Shown: positions 8,543-16,712 of the stretch, piece by piece
Numbering within the stretch: position 1 is the stretch's first letter
Layout of the letters: each line of letters opens with the position of its first letter
Assembly (NCBI GenBank): GCA_030824805.1
Contig: JAPJRC010000005.1
Coordinates: 1-37,053, forward strand
From: Micavibrio sp.
GTDB taxonomy: Bacteria; Pseudomonadota; Alphaproteobacteria; Micavibrionales; Micavibrionaceae
Length of the DNA: 37,053 nt
Reading direction: 5' to 3'
Notes under the pieces: generated by a model
Seen by the model: the letters and a program-made list of their open reading frames with translations, nothing else
Database searches by the model: none
Told to the model about the DNA's origin: nothing
Translations under genes and position numbers: made by a program

Positions 8543-9652
8543 ATGGCCTACATACGGAAGATTATTGCGCACGATGAAAACCTGATCGGTATTGCGCGCC
8601 TGCACTGGATATATGTTCTAAAGGGCCTTTTTTGGTTTTTGGCACTGGCGGGCGCCGGCTGGGTTATGGATGCACTTATCACCCGCGGCCTGTACATGAT
8701 AGCCCAAACGACGGGCGCAAACACTATGGCGGTTACGCTTATGTCCATTTCCAATGGCGCCATGATGTTCATGATGGGGGCCGGTCTGTTTATTTTCTTC
8801 CTGCTCGTGCTCAAGGTGCTTGTTACCGAAGTTGGCTTGTCCAGCCGCCGCATCATGGTGAAAGAGGGTTTGATTTTTGTAAAAGTCCAGCAAATCGATC
8901 TGGAAGAAATCCGCGGCGAAAACATGGATAGCGGCTATTTCGGCCGACTGTTGGGCTACGCTTATATTATGCTAGATTGCCGTTTTATCGGAGATGTCCG
9001 TCTTCCAGCTATCGAATCGCCTGAGCGCTTTATGCGCGCCCTTCACCAGACCCGCGGTGCTACACAGGATACCTTGGCCGTCGTGCTCGGCAAAGGTAAT
9101 CCTATGCCTGTAGGACATGTGGAAGCTGCGACGGATGGGCCTGATACGCCGCAGCCTGCAACGCCAGCGCCTACACCTGAAATTCTGCCCGGCCAGCAAC
9201 CTGCGCCTGAAGTGAATCCGCCCAACACGCCGCAGCCGGAAATCAATCCTCCGCCGGTGCCGCATGCGCCGCCGACGCAGCCATCAACCCCCCAGACGCC
9301 GCCTCCGCAACCTGCGCAGCCTATCCCGCCGCCTATCAATCCGGAGCCGCCGCTCCAGCCGCCGACAGGACAACAACCACTCGACAACGGCAAGATAGTT
9401 CCTGCCGTTGTTGCACAATCGGTCAATCTTCCGCCGGAAGCCGTGGCACAAGTGGTGCAACAGGTCATGCCGCAGATGGCACAGCAGGTTGTAAAAGAAA
9501 TGGCCAATCAGGGCCTGATACATCCTGAAGAACCCGCCAACGAGGATATCGGCGTTGACACCGACCTGATCGACAGCTTTGATGACGCAAGGCTGAACAA
9601 GGGTGGTGACGGCAATGATCTGCGCGATAAAGTGGAATACGCAATCCATTGA
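8543..9652 (+). CDS. Bacterial PH-domain membrane protein with a long proline-rich tail
   Basis: A 369-residue protein. The first part has a cytoplasmic start, two membrane helices (about 24-46 and 69-92) and a bPH2-type domain (about 95-165) recognised by SSRRIMVKEGLIFVKVQQIDL, then EIRGENMDSGYFGRLLGYA and a following beta stretch. YdbS/YdbT-type proteins share this arrangement of helices and bPH domain. Residues about 195-290 are strongly proline-rich, with repeated PQP, NPPP and PTPQ units, and look disordered or periplasm-spanning. The end is a helical, acidic stretch (PPEAVAQVVQQVMPQMAQQVV). The function is unknown. The ATG follows AAGGGGATGAG. The last 50 bases overlap the next gene, so co-translation is likely. 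Confidence 0.83.
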   Translation: MAYIRKIIAHDENLIGIARLHWIYVLKGLFWFLALAGAGWVMDALITRGLYMIAQTTGANTMAVTLMSISNGAMMFMMGAGLFIFFLLVLKVLVTEVGLSSRRIMVKEGLIFVKVQQIDLEEIRGENMDSGYFGRLLGYAYIMLDCRFIGDVRLPAIESPERFMRALHQTRGATQDTLAVVLGKGNPMPVGHVEAATDGPDTPQPATPAPTPEILPGQQPAPEVNPPNTPQPEINPPPVPHAPPTQPSTPQTPPPQPAQPIPPPINPEPPLQPPTGQQPLDNGKIVPAVVAQSVNLPPEAVAQVVQQVMPQMAQQVVKEMANQGLIHPEEPANEDIGVDTDLIDSFDDARLNKGGDGNDLRDKVEYAIH

Positions 9653-10559
9653 GGAATGGGAAAAAAAGTTCGCAGCCATTCCGCGTTCCAACATCCTTCA
9701 AAGCTATACATACGCCCAGGCTTTCTGCCCCTTGGAAAAGCAGAAGGCGCGGTGGGGGCTGATAGAAATAGATGGCCGCGAGGCCGGTCTTGTCCAGATG
9801 ATGGAAGCCGGACTTTTATGGAATGGTATACACGCCATGATGATTGACCGCGGCCCTTTGTGGTTCGAGGGATATGGCAACGCCATGCATGTAAAATGCT
9901 TCTTCGAGGAATTAAACAAACAATTCCCGCAGCGTTATGGACGGAAACGCAGAATACTTCCCGAAACCGAGGACGGGCCCACGGCACAGAAAATGATATC
10001 GCAGACAGGCCTCGAGCTTTCGGGCAAAGGCTATCAGACGATATGGCTGGATCTATTGCCCGATCTTGATCCTCTCCGCGCATCGCTGCGTTCCAACTGG
10101 CGCAACAGTCTGTCGAAAGCCGAACGATCCGGCCTTACCGTTTTTTGGGATGAAAAAGGGCGGAACCTCGAATGGCTTCTGGGCATTTATTCTGGAGATA
10201 AGGCTGCCCGTGGTTATGGGGGCCCTTCGCCGGAATTGCTGCGTCGTTATGCGCCGTTGCTGGCTGTAAAGGGTGACCTTCTAATCGGTTATGCTTTGAT
10301 AGGTGAGGAGCCTGTTGCATTTGTCTTGCTTGTCCGCCATGGGCGTAGCGCTACGTATCTTGTGGGATGGTCCTCTGCGGAAGGGCGCGAGAATTCCGCC
10401 CACCACCTCCTTCTCTGGCAAGGGGCGTGTGTGTTAAAACAAAAAGGAATCAAGGAGCTCGATCTTGGAGGTATTAACGATGACGGCGCCGAAGGCATTA
10501 AAACATTCAAAGAAGGCATGGGCGGGCGCACCGTACGCTATGTCGGCCATTATCGTTAG
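9603..10559 (+). CDS. FemAB/GNAT-type acyltransferase-like protein
   Basis: A 318-residue protein that looks like the Acetyltransf_6/FemAB-like group, whose members move amino acids or acyl groups onto peptidoglycan precursors or lipids. Clues are the N-terminal WEKKFAAIPRSNILQSYTYAQAF, the mid-protein RSNWRNSLSKAERSGL (about 160-180), the GNAT-like strand pair DLLIGYALIGEEPVAFVLLVRHG and the C-terminal motif KELDLGGINDDGAEGIKTFKEGMGG, which parallels the D-x-G-G-...-G-x-x-x-F-K-x-x-F-G end of this group. The substrate is unknown. The frame opens with GTG GTG and has an ATG at 9615; the start is uncertain, but either way it overlaps the PH-domain gene. Its last 80 bases overlap the DUF3108 gene in another frame. 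Confidence 0.8.
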   Translation: MVTAMICAIKWNTQSIEEWEKKFAAIPRSNILQSYTYAQAFCPLEKQKARWGLIEIDGREAGLVQMMEAGLLWNGIHAMMIDRGPLWFEGYGNAMHVKCFFEELNKQFPQRYGRKRRILPETEDGPTAQKMISQTGLELSGKGYQTIWLDLLPDLDPLRASLRSNWRNSLSKAERSGLTVFWDEKGRNLEWLLGIYSGDKAARGYGGPSPELLRRYAPLLAVKGDLLIGYALIGEEPVAFVLLVRHGRSATYLVGWSSAEGRENSAHHLLLWQGACVLKQKGIKELDLGGINDDGAEGIKTFKEGMGGRTVRYVGHYR

Positions 10560-11403
10560 TGCGTTGCTTCTGGCAACTCCGGCGCATGCGGCGTCCGCGC
10601 CAAAAAAGTCTGCGGCGCCCGTAAAAACAATAGACCAGAAAATGAATTACGACGTTTATGCAGGCGGTTTTCACGTCGTGTCATCAACGCTTGATGTAAA
10701 TCTCGCGCAAAAAACAAATTATCTTTTGAGACTGTCCGCCAACACCCACGGCTTTCTTGGAAAGCTTGTTAAATGGAAGGGCGTCTTTCAGACAAAGGGA
10801 TGGTACGACGCCAAAAAATCTTTCCCCAAACCCCAACTGCATTTTTCTGACACCACGTGGAGCGATGAACACGAGGTGACCGAATTCCATTACAACAAGG
10901 ATGGATCGTTCAAGGAATATCGTATCAAGAACAACCAAGAAAACCGCGTTAAGCCGCCGGAGCCGGGACTGGCAGACAACACGATTGATGTTCTGACATC
11001 CACGGCGCGCATGCTGAACAATCTGGCGCAAGGCGGCAAGTGCGAGGGTACAAACAAGATTTTCGATGGCCAGCGTTCTTATAACCTGGTCTTCAACGAG
11101 AAAGCACGCGTCAACCTGACCGCCACGGACCTGAATGTTTACGCGGGCCCGGCTATCGAGTGTACGGTCGAGGTAAAACCGATTGCCGGCAAATGGCACG
11201 AAAAACCGCGCGGCTGGATGTCCATTCAGGAGCAGGGCCGCGAGCAGGGCACTATGCCGACCATTTGGCTGGCCCAGCTGACGCCCGGTGCACCTGCCGT
11301 TCCGGTCAAAATCCGCGTCAAAACGCAATACGGGACGCTGTTTATGCACCTGACAGGGTATAATGGCGGGGGTAAAAGCCTGAAACTGGCGCCTCAAGAA
11401 TAG
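10480..11403 (+). CDS. Secreted DUF3108-domain protein
   Basis: A 307-residue protein with an N-terminal signal peptide (positively charged start, hydrophobic core SAIIVSALLLA, cleavage near AHA-ASA) followed by a beta-rich domain of the DUF3108 type: YDVYAGGFHVVSSTLDV, FQTKGWYDAKKSFPKPQLHF, LADNTIDVLTSTARML and a final KIRVKTQYGTLFMHLTGY. Members are periplasmic or outer-membrane proteins of unknown role. ATG 10480 has a strong GGAGG at 10467-10471 with eight bases of spacing, so it is preferred over the upstream TTG at 10465. The first 80 bases lie inside the end of the FemAB-like gene, a long overlap that makes co-translation with that gene likely. Confidence 0.82.
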   Translation: MTAPKALKHSKKAWAGAPYAMSAIIVSALLLATPAHAASAPKKSAAPVKTIDQKMNYDVYAGGFHVVSSTLDVNLAQKTNYLLRLSANTHGFLGKLVKWKGVFQTKGWYDAKKSFPKPQLHFSDTTWSDEHEVTEFHYNKDGSFKEYRIKNNQENRVKPPEPGLADNTIDVLTSTARMLNNLAQGGKCEGTNKIFDGQRSYNLVFNEKARVNLTATDLNVYAGPAIECTVEVKPIAGKWHEKPRGWMSIQEQGREQGTMPTIWLAQLTPGAPAVPVKIRVKTQYGTLFMHLTGYNGGGKSLKLAPQE

Positions 11404-11502
11404 TTAGCCCTTTCTCGGTCTCCGAAAATCGCCTAAATCCATGTTACGGACTGCAATCTCTTGTGATTTGTGGTCTGCATTGGATTTTGGAAGATTAGGA
11501 TT

Positions 11503-12837
11503 ATGACCCGGAAAGACAATCTCGCCATCGTTATTCTTGCTGCCGGCAAGGGCACACGGATGAAATCCGAAAAGCCGAAGGTCATGCACGAGATTGCAGG
11601 CCGTCCTATGATCGGATGGTTGATCGAGGTTGCCGAAAGCCTGAAGCCCGAAAAAATTATCGTTGTTACCGCGCCGGGTATGGATGATGTCGCGAATGCG
11701 GCCGCCCCGCACAATGTGGTAATCCAGACAACCCAGCGTGGGACAGGGGACGCAGTCAAGCCTGCTTTGCCGTTGCTTAAAGGGTTTGACGGCAAAGTTC
11801 TTATTCTGCTGGGCGACGAGCCATTTCTCGATAAATCCGTTTTGGAAGAAATGATCGGCTGGAACGGTCTTTCCGTCATGGCCGTGCGTCCGCTCTCACC
11901 TAAAGGTCTGGGCCGGATGATTGCGAATGAAGACGGCACGCTGGACCGTATCGTCGAAGAAAAAGACGCAACCGAAGAACAAAAAGAAATCCGCCTCTGC
12001 AACGCCGGGAATTTCTGTATTCCATCCTCCCATCTGGGCAAATGGCTGGACCAGCTGCAACCCAACAATGCCCAGAATGAATTCTACCTGACCGATGTGC
12101 CGCGCATTGCGGAAAAAGACGGTTATCTCACCTATGTTGTTGAAACCGATGTGCAGTGGGTGTGGGGGATCAACACGCGTGCGGAGCTTGCGGAGCATGA
12201 GCGCATGGCGCAGGTAATGCTACGCGAAAAGGCCATGGCAAATGGCGTAACATTTATCGATCCGAACACGGTTACGTTGAGCTTTGACACCGAGATCGGG
12301 CGCGATGTTGTGGTCGAGCCGAATGTGTTTTTCGGCCCCGGGGTGAAGGTGGCGGACAATGTGGTCATCCACGGATTTTCACATCTGGAGAATGCCACGA
12401 TTGAAAAAGGCGCAAGCATTGGTCCTTTTGCCCGTTTGCGTGGCGGCGCACAGCTGAAAGAGAATGTTAAGATCGGCAACTTTGTCGAGATCAAGAACAG
12501 CGTGATTGAAGCAGGTGCCAAGGCGAACCATCTTGCCTATCTCGGCGATGCTGTTATAGGCGCGAAATCAAACATCGGCGCGGGCACCATCACCTGCAAC
12601 TATGATGGTTTCAACAAACATAAGACTGTCGTTGGCGCGGGCGTATTCGTGGGATCGAACTCCACGCTTGTTGCCCCTTTATCGCTTGGCGATGGATCGT
12701 TTGTTGCTGCGGGTTCTGTGGTAACGCATGAAGTGCCGAAAGATGCGCTCGTCGTTGCGCGAGCGCGCCAGTTGATTAAAGACGGTTGGGCTATGCTTTA
12801 CCGCAACAAAAAGAAAGATAAAAAGGAGTCTGCTTAA
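11503..12837 (+). CDS. glmU: Bifunctional GlcNAc-1-phosphate uridyltransferase / glucosamine-1-phosphate acetyltransferase
   Basis: A 444-residue enzyme that acetylates glucosamine-1-phosphate and then adds UMP to give UDP-GlcNAc, the precursor of peptidoglycan and lipopolysaccharide. The N-terminal pyrophosphorylase domain has LAAGKGTRM (12-20), LGDEPF and RIVEEKDATEEQKEI. The C-terminal left-handed beta-helix has the hexapeptide repeats, ANHLAYLGDA and the GAGTITCNYDG acetyl-CoA site. ATG 11503 follows TTAGGA at close spacing; the frame continues upstream to 11470 but those codons precede the conserved start. glmS follows one base after the stop, so the pathway is co-transcribed. The C-terminal lysine-rich tail is short. 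Confidence 0.96.
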   Translation: MTRKDNLAIVILAAGKGTRMKSEKPKVMHEIAGRPMIGWLIEVAESLKPEKIIVVTAPGMDDVANAAAPHNVVIQTTQRGTGDAVKPALPLLKGFDGKVLILLGDEPFLDKSVLEEMIGWNGLSVMAVRPLSPKGLGRMIANEDGTLDRIVEEKDATEEQKEIRLCNAGNFCIPSSHLGKWLDQLQPNNAQNEFYLTDVPRIAEKDGYLTYVVETDVQWVWGINTRAELAEHERMAQVMLREKAMANGVTFIDPNTVTLSFDTEIGRDVVVEPNVFFGPGVKVADNVVIHGFSHLENATIEKGASIGPFARLRGGAQLKENVKIGNFVEIKNSVIEAGAKANHLAYLGDAVIGAKSNIGAGTITCNYDGFNKHKTVVGAGVFVGSNSTLVAPLSLGDGSFVAAGSVVTHEVPKDALVVARARQLIKDGWAMLYRNKKKDKKESA

Positions 12838-12838
12838 C

Positions 12839-14668
12839 ATGTGCGGTATCATTGGAATTATCGGAGATAAAGACGCGGCGCCACGTTTGGTGGAAGGTCT
12901 GCGCCGTCTCGAATATCGTGGATATGATTCCGCAGGCATAGCCACGCTGGTGAACGGCCAGATCGAGCGCCGCAGAGCGGAAGGAAAGCTCGGCAATCTC
13001 GATGCGCGTCTTGCCAAGGAGCCTTTGTCCGGCACTATCGGAATCGGCCACACACGCTGGGCCACGCATGGCGGCCCCACAGAAAACAACGCACACCCGC
13101 ACGCGACTGAAAAAGTGGCGGTCGTGCACAACGGCATCATCGAAAACTATGCCGAGATTAAAGAAGAACTGCTGCAGCACCAGTGCCGGTTCGTGTCGGA
13201 CACCGACACCGAAGTCATCGCGCATCTGGTCACGCACAACCTGAAACAAGGTATGAGCCCGCAGGATGCCGCCGACGCCGCACTGAACAGATTGGAAGGC
13301 GCTTATGCCGTTGCGATAATGTTTGCTGGTGAAGACAATTTTATGGTCGGCGCCCGTCAAGGCACACCGCTCGCGGTTGGTTATGGAGAAGGCGAGATGT
13401 ATCTGGCCTCGGATTCCTACGCGCTGGCACCCCTGACCCGCAAAATCTGTTTCCTTGAAGATGGTGACCGCGTTGCCGTGACAAACAAATCCGTGCGCAT
13501 ATACACCCGTGCCAACGACAATGTTGAGCGTGCCGTACGCATCACGGCACAATCGGGCGCCACGACGGGCAAAGGCCAGTATCCGCATTTCATGCTCAAA
13601 GAAATTTACGAGCAGCCGGAAGTGATCGGCGACACACTGAATTCTTTTATCAATCCGGCCACATCGCAGATCATGCTGCCGGATGATATTCTCGCCATGC
13701 TGGAGAAAGCACCGCGCATTACACTGGTGGCTTGCGGCACGGCATCCTATGCATGCCACGTTGCAAAATACTGGTTTGAACAGGTCGCACGCACACCGGT
13801 GGAATTCGATATTGCATCCGAATTCCGTTACCGCGAAGCGCCGATGCCGGAAGGCGGCGTTGCATTGTTTGTCTCCCAGTCCGGCGAGACGCTCGATACG
13901 CTGGAAGCGCTGCGCTACTGCAAGCGTCAGGGTCAGAAAATCCTGTCTATCGTCAACACGATCGAAAGCACAATCGAACGCGAATCCGACGCCGTGCTGC
14001 ATACACTGGCCGGCCCCGAAATCGGCGTGGCTTCCACCAAGGCTTTTACAACCCAGCTGACGACGCTGGCCTGTCTTGCGCTAGCGCTAGCGGTCAAGAA
14101 AAACACCATCACACCGGATAAGCAGGCGGAATATACGGAAGCGCTGCGCCACCTTCCCAAGCAGGCAGCCGCTATTTTGAACCATGACGGATCCATCAAG
14201 AAAATCGCGAAAGAGGTCGCAAAAGTCCGCGATATGCTCTATCTCGGCCGTGGTCCGCTCTATCCGATTGCACTGGAAGGCGCGCTAAAGCTTAAGGAAA
14301 TCTCTTATATTCATGCCGAAGGCTACGCGGCGGGCGAGATGAAACACGGTCCCATCGCACTGATCGACGACAAGGTGCCTGTCGTTGTCGTTGCACCGGG
14401 CAACGATCCTTTGTTTGAAAAGACTTTCTCCAATGTACAGGAAACGGTCGCCCGCGGTGGCAAGATCATGCTGTTCTCGGACGCAGCAGGTGTGAAGAAA
14501 ATGGAAAAACAGACAAGCTGGGCGGTGACGCTGGACGCGGTTAATCCGTTTGTTGCGCCTATCCTGTATTCTCTTCCGGTGCAACTGCTGGCCTATCATG
14601 TCGCTGTTGCCAAAGGCACGGATGTCGACCAGCCAAGAAACCTCGCCAAATCTGTAACCGTGGAATGA
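12839..14668 (+). CDS. glmS: Glutamine--fructose-6-phosphate transaminase (isomerizing)
   Basis: A 609-residue enzyme that makes glucosamine-6-phosphate from fructose-6-phosphate and glutamine, the first step of amino-sugar synthesis. The start MCGIIGI places the Cys nucleophile of the class II glutaminase domain at residue 2. The GHTRWATHGGP and HNGIIEN stretches bind glutamine. Two SIS sugar-binding domains follow, recognisable by VACGTASYACHVAKYW, SQSGETLDTLEAL, STKAFTTQL, and LGRGPLYPIALEGALKLKE, and the C-terminus DQPRNLAKSVTVE is the family lid. Length is normal. It is separated by one base from glmU, and its stop is three bases from the end of the convergent lipoprotein gene; no terminator was seen between them. 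Confidence 0.97.
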   Translation: MCGIIGIIGDKDAAPRLVEGLRRLEYRGYDSAGIATLVNGQIERRRAEGKLGNLDARLAKEPLSGTIGIGHTRWATHGGPTENNAHPHATEKVAVVHNGIIENYAEIKEELLQHQCRFVSDTDTEVIAHLVTHNLKQGMSPQDAADAALNRLEGAYAVAIMFAGEDNFMVGARQGTPLAVGYGEGEMYLASDSYALAPLTRKICFLEDGDRVAVTNKSVRIYTRANDNVERAVRITAQSGATTGKGQYPHFMLKEIYEQPEVIGDTLNSFINPATSQIMLPDDILAMLEKAPRITLVACGTASYACHVAKYWFEQVARTPVEFDIASEFRYREAPMPEGGVALFVSQSGETLDTLEALRYCKRQGQKILSIVNTIESTIERESDAVLHTLAGPEIGVASTKAFTTQLTTLACLALALAVKKNTITPDKQAEYTEALRHLPKQAAAILNHDGSIKKIAKEVAKVRDMLYLGRGPLYPIALEGALKLKEISYIHAEGYAAGEMKHGPIALIDDKVPVVVVAPGNDPLFEKTFSNVQETVARGGKIMLFSDAAGVKKMEKQTSWAVTLDAVNPFVAPILYSLPVQLLAYHVAVAKGTDVDQPRNLAKSVTVE

Positions 14669-14671
14669 CAG

Positions 14672-15166
14672 CTACAGGCAGCTATTGATGCCGTCAGTCA
14701 CGGCGCTTTGCCAATCCGGCCCAAGCAGCGCGCGGGCCGGCATTGCGTTATAGGCTGCCTTGTCGCTTTCATGGAACATCTGGATATGGAAGGATGCATT
14801 ATAGCTTCCTTGCTGGACCGTAGGACCGGGCGTGTAATGGCTGGTCCCTGAATACATGGCCATAGAGCCATAGCCCGTCATCGTGCCGCTGTGGCGGTAG
14901 CTGCCCGGTAAGGTTTCCTCTGTTACGTTGTTTTGGAGATCGCTGTCCATGATGATGAACCGGTCGTAGCCTGCGCGAATGGTTTCCACCGCAGCCATTT
15001 TCTGCGCAACCTGGGTTGTTTGTTCCATAGTGCACGATGGCAGGGCACTGGTTTGAATAAGCATGGTGTTGCCGGATGTGCGCATAGCTTGTGTCTGCGT
15101 GCATCCACACAGAAAGCCACATAAAATCAGCAAAGGGATTGCTGCGGGTAGGATTTTGCCCTGCAT
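14672..15166 (-). CDS. Putative lipoprotein of unknown function
   Basis: A 164-residue secreted protein. The N-terminus has a hydrophobic core (AAIPLLILCGFL) and ends in a lipobox-like LCGC, so it is probably a lipoprotein with Cys22 as the acylated residue. The mature part carries SCTMEQTTQVAQKMAAVETIRAGYDRFIIM, a Gly/Tyr/Ser-rich middle and a C-terminal segment ending in ALLGPDWQSAVTDGINSCL. To my memory, similar small secreted proteins with an ETIR-GYDRF stretch and a final GPDW occur in Alphaproteobacteria, but I know no function. ATG 15166 has GGAG five bases upstream. It stands alone, convergent with glmS. Confidence 0.72.
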   Translation of the reverse strand: MQGKILPAAIPLLILCGFLCGCTQTQAMRTSGNTMLIQTSALPSCTMEQTTQVAQKMAAVETIRAGYDRFIIMDSDLQNNVTEETLPGSYRHSGTMTGYGSMAMYSGTSHYTPGPTVQQGSYNASFHIQMFHESDKAAYNAMPARALLGPDWQSAVTDGINSCL

Positions 15167-15241
15167 GCTGGCTCCGGTACCTTTCTAATCCTTAAGCTAT
15201 GCGAAAATGTCACACCTCGCAATAAAGAGCGTGAGCAGCCC

Positions 15242-15271
15242 TTGTCCGGTCTTTTGAATATGCCATACGAT
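15242..15271 (+). promoter_or_regulatory. Candidate sigma70 promoter, possibly for a leaderless mRNA
   Basis: TTGTCC (15242-15247) and TACGAT (15266-15271) are spaced by 18 bases; each matches the consensus at 4 of 6 positions. The ATG of the next gene starts eight bases after the -10 element, and there is no ribosome site, which together fit a leaderless mRNA. Both elements are weak, so this is only a suggestion. Confidence 0.3.
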
Positions 15272-15279
15272 AGCTTGTC

Positions 15280-15960
15280 ATGACCAAAGAACCCTCTATC
15301 GATAAATTATGGTGGCTCGGCCTTCCGCTCTTTTTCATCTGCGGGCAGATCCTTATAGAGATATTTGTACCAAAAGATCTTAAACCGGCCCTTCATTCCG
15401 AATGGGGACCGCACGAGACGCTTCAGACTCTTTTTATTATCCTGGCTTTTCTTGTGGCAGTGGCAACATTGTTCAAAGTTGACTGGAAGACAGACAAACC
15501 ACGCGGCCTTTGGATCGCATTGGCCGCTATTTGCTGTTTTTATGTTGCAGGCGAGGAAATCAGCTGGGGTCAACAGATCCTGCAATGGGATACGCCGGCT
15601 TATTGGTCCACGCTCAACGATCAGAATGAGACCAATCTGCACAATACATCGGCCTGGTTGGACCAGAAGCCACGCCTGCTGCTGTTTATAGGTATCGTTG
15701 TGGGCGGGATAATCGTTCCGGCCCTGCGCCGCTGGAAGCCGGAAGCCTTACCCGCTAGATACGAAAAAATCTATCCCCCAGTTTGTCTCGTGGTCCCGGC
15801 GCTTGGTGTGGCTGTTCCTTACCTTGTTCAGGAAATTGTAGAGCATATTACAGGGCATGGGCTGTTCCACCGCGTAAGCGAGTTACAGGAACTCTTCATG
15901 TATTATTTCGTTTTCTTATATTTAATTGCTTTACGTTTTCGGATTATTTCTCAAGAATAA
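15280..15960 (+). CDS. Multi-pass membrane protein of unknown function
   Basis: A 226-residue membrane protein with about six hydrophobic helices (roughly 10-29, 47-64, 76-92, 130-150, 164-185 and 205-222). A loop between helices 3 and 4 has AGEEISWGQQIL and NETNLHNTSAWLD, which I recall as a motif (GEEISWGQ plus NLHN) in uncharacterised membrane proteins. Late in the protein, the SELQELFMYYFVFLYL stretch is also acidic-aromatic. Buried glutamates suggest an ion or metal site, but that is inference. The ATG at 15280 has no clear ribosome site. It is followed by an AT-rich region, and I see no operon partner. Confidence 0.65.
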   Translation: MTKEPSIDKLWWLGLPLFFICGQILIEIFVPKDLKPALHSEWGPHETLQTLFIILAFLVAVATLFKVDWKTDKPRGLWIALAAICCFYVAGEEISWGQQILQWDTPAYWSTLNDQNETNLHNTSAWLDQKPRLLLFIGIVVGGIIVPALRRWKPEALPARYEKIYPPVCLVVPALGVAVPYLVQEIVEHITGHGLFHRVSELQELFMYYFVFLYLIALRFRIISQE

Positions 15961-16162
15961 GTTTGAGAATTATAAAATTTCACCGGTTTTTGTACTCAAA
16001 TACAATTGTTTCGTAAAATTGCGCCTTGATTTTTCAGATATTTTCAGTTTTACTTATATTCACTTCACAAAGTTATTAGCTTTAACGTACTGCGGGTGTC
16101 TAAGAAAGCCTGTCCGAAGAACAATTATAAATACGGACATACGAGTGTAGGAGAGAGCAGTT
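15961..16162. other. AT-rich intergenic region
   Basis: This 202-base gap lies between two rightward genes and is AT-rich. A TTCTCAA...TTGAGAA hairpin (about 15949-15971) overlaps the end of the membrane-protein gene, but it has little GC and no T-run. AGGAGAG at the right end is the ribosome site for the next gene. No tRNA-like cloverleaf and no small gene was seen. Confidence 0.4.
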
Positions 16163-16708
16163 ATGGGTCGTTTTGAGAACACACATATAGTGTGGCCGCC
16201 GGCCGGATGGAGCCAGTTCGCTTCCGTCCAGTCATCCTCCGGGCAATCCGTTGCCAAGGACATCAGCACAGCACGCATCTTCGGCCTCCAATACCGGATC
16301 GAATCGATGCCGCTTTTCAAGAACGATACGAAACTGTTTCGCCATGACATACGCATCGATGGCTGGGAATACTCTATTCTGAATGAAAGCACCGAATATC
16401 CCGTTCTCTCGTTCAGCCTGCTCGACAAGTTCGATATGAGCCTGCCGCGCGAATGTTTTATCACGGATATACAGACCTATGCGACGGCGATACCGCATAC
16501 GCGGCGCTCTGCGTCGCGCGCTGTGAGTGCAGCACTTTTCCTGATCAAACAAATCAACCGCGGGCAAGTGCCGGATGTCGGTCGGGTGCTGCGCATCTAC
16601 AAACTGCACCCGACACAGGCTTTCCTGTATCGTGGCGACCGCATCCTTGGCGCCGATCTCAAACGCGCATTTAGTGATGTTAAAAACTTCGCCCAGCGCG
16701 AACGTTAG
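16163..16708 (+). CDS. Hypothetical protein of unknown function
   Basis: A 181-residue soluble protein with no signal peptide, no membrane helix and no family I recognise. It is mixed alpha/beta in appearance, with IDGWEYSILNESTEYPVLSFSLLDKF in the middle and a basic C-terminal half rich in Arg (HTRRSASRAVSAALFLIKQI, then RVLRIYKLHPTQAFLYRGDRI), which hints at nucleic-acid or phosphate contacts, though this is guesswork. The ATG has AGGAGAG about 7 bases upstream, which supports the start. Codon use looks like that of its neighbours. The gene ends four bases before the convergent prmA end. Confidence 0.6.
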   Translation: MGRFENTHIVWPPAGWSQFASVQSSSGQSVAKDISTARIFGLQYRIESMPLFKNDTKLFRHDIRIDGWEYSILNESTEYPVLSFSLLDKFDMSLPRECFITDIQTYATAIPHTRRSASRAVSAALFLIKQINRGQVPDVGRVLRIYKLHPTQAFLYRGDRILGADLKRAFSDVKNFAQRER

Positions 16709-16712
16709 GAAG

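Noticed and set aside
12791..14002. A 403-codon open frame on the minus strand, antisense to glmS
   Set aside because: It is fully covered by the canonical glmS frame, its translation is Cys/His/Arg-rich like other shadow frames, and it has no ribosome site or family match.
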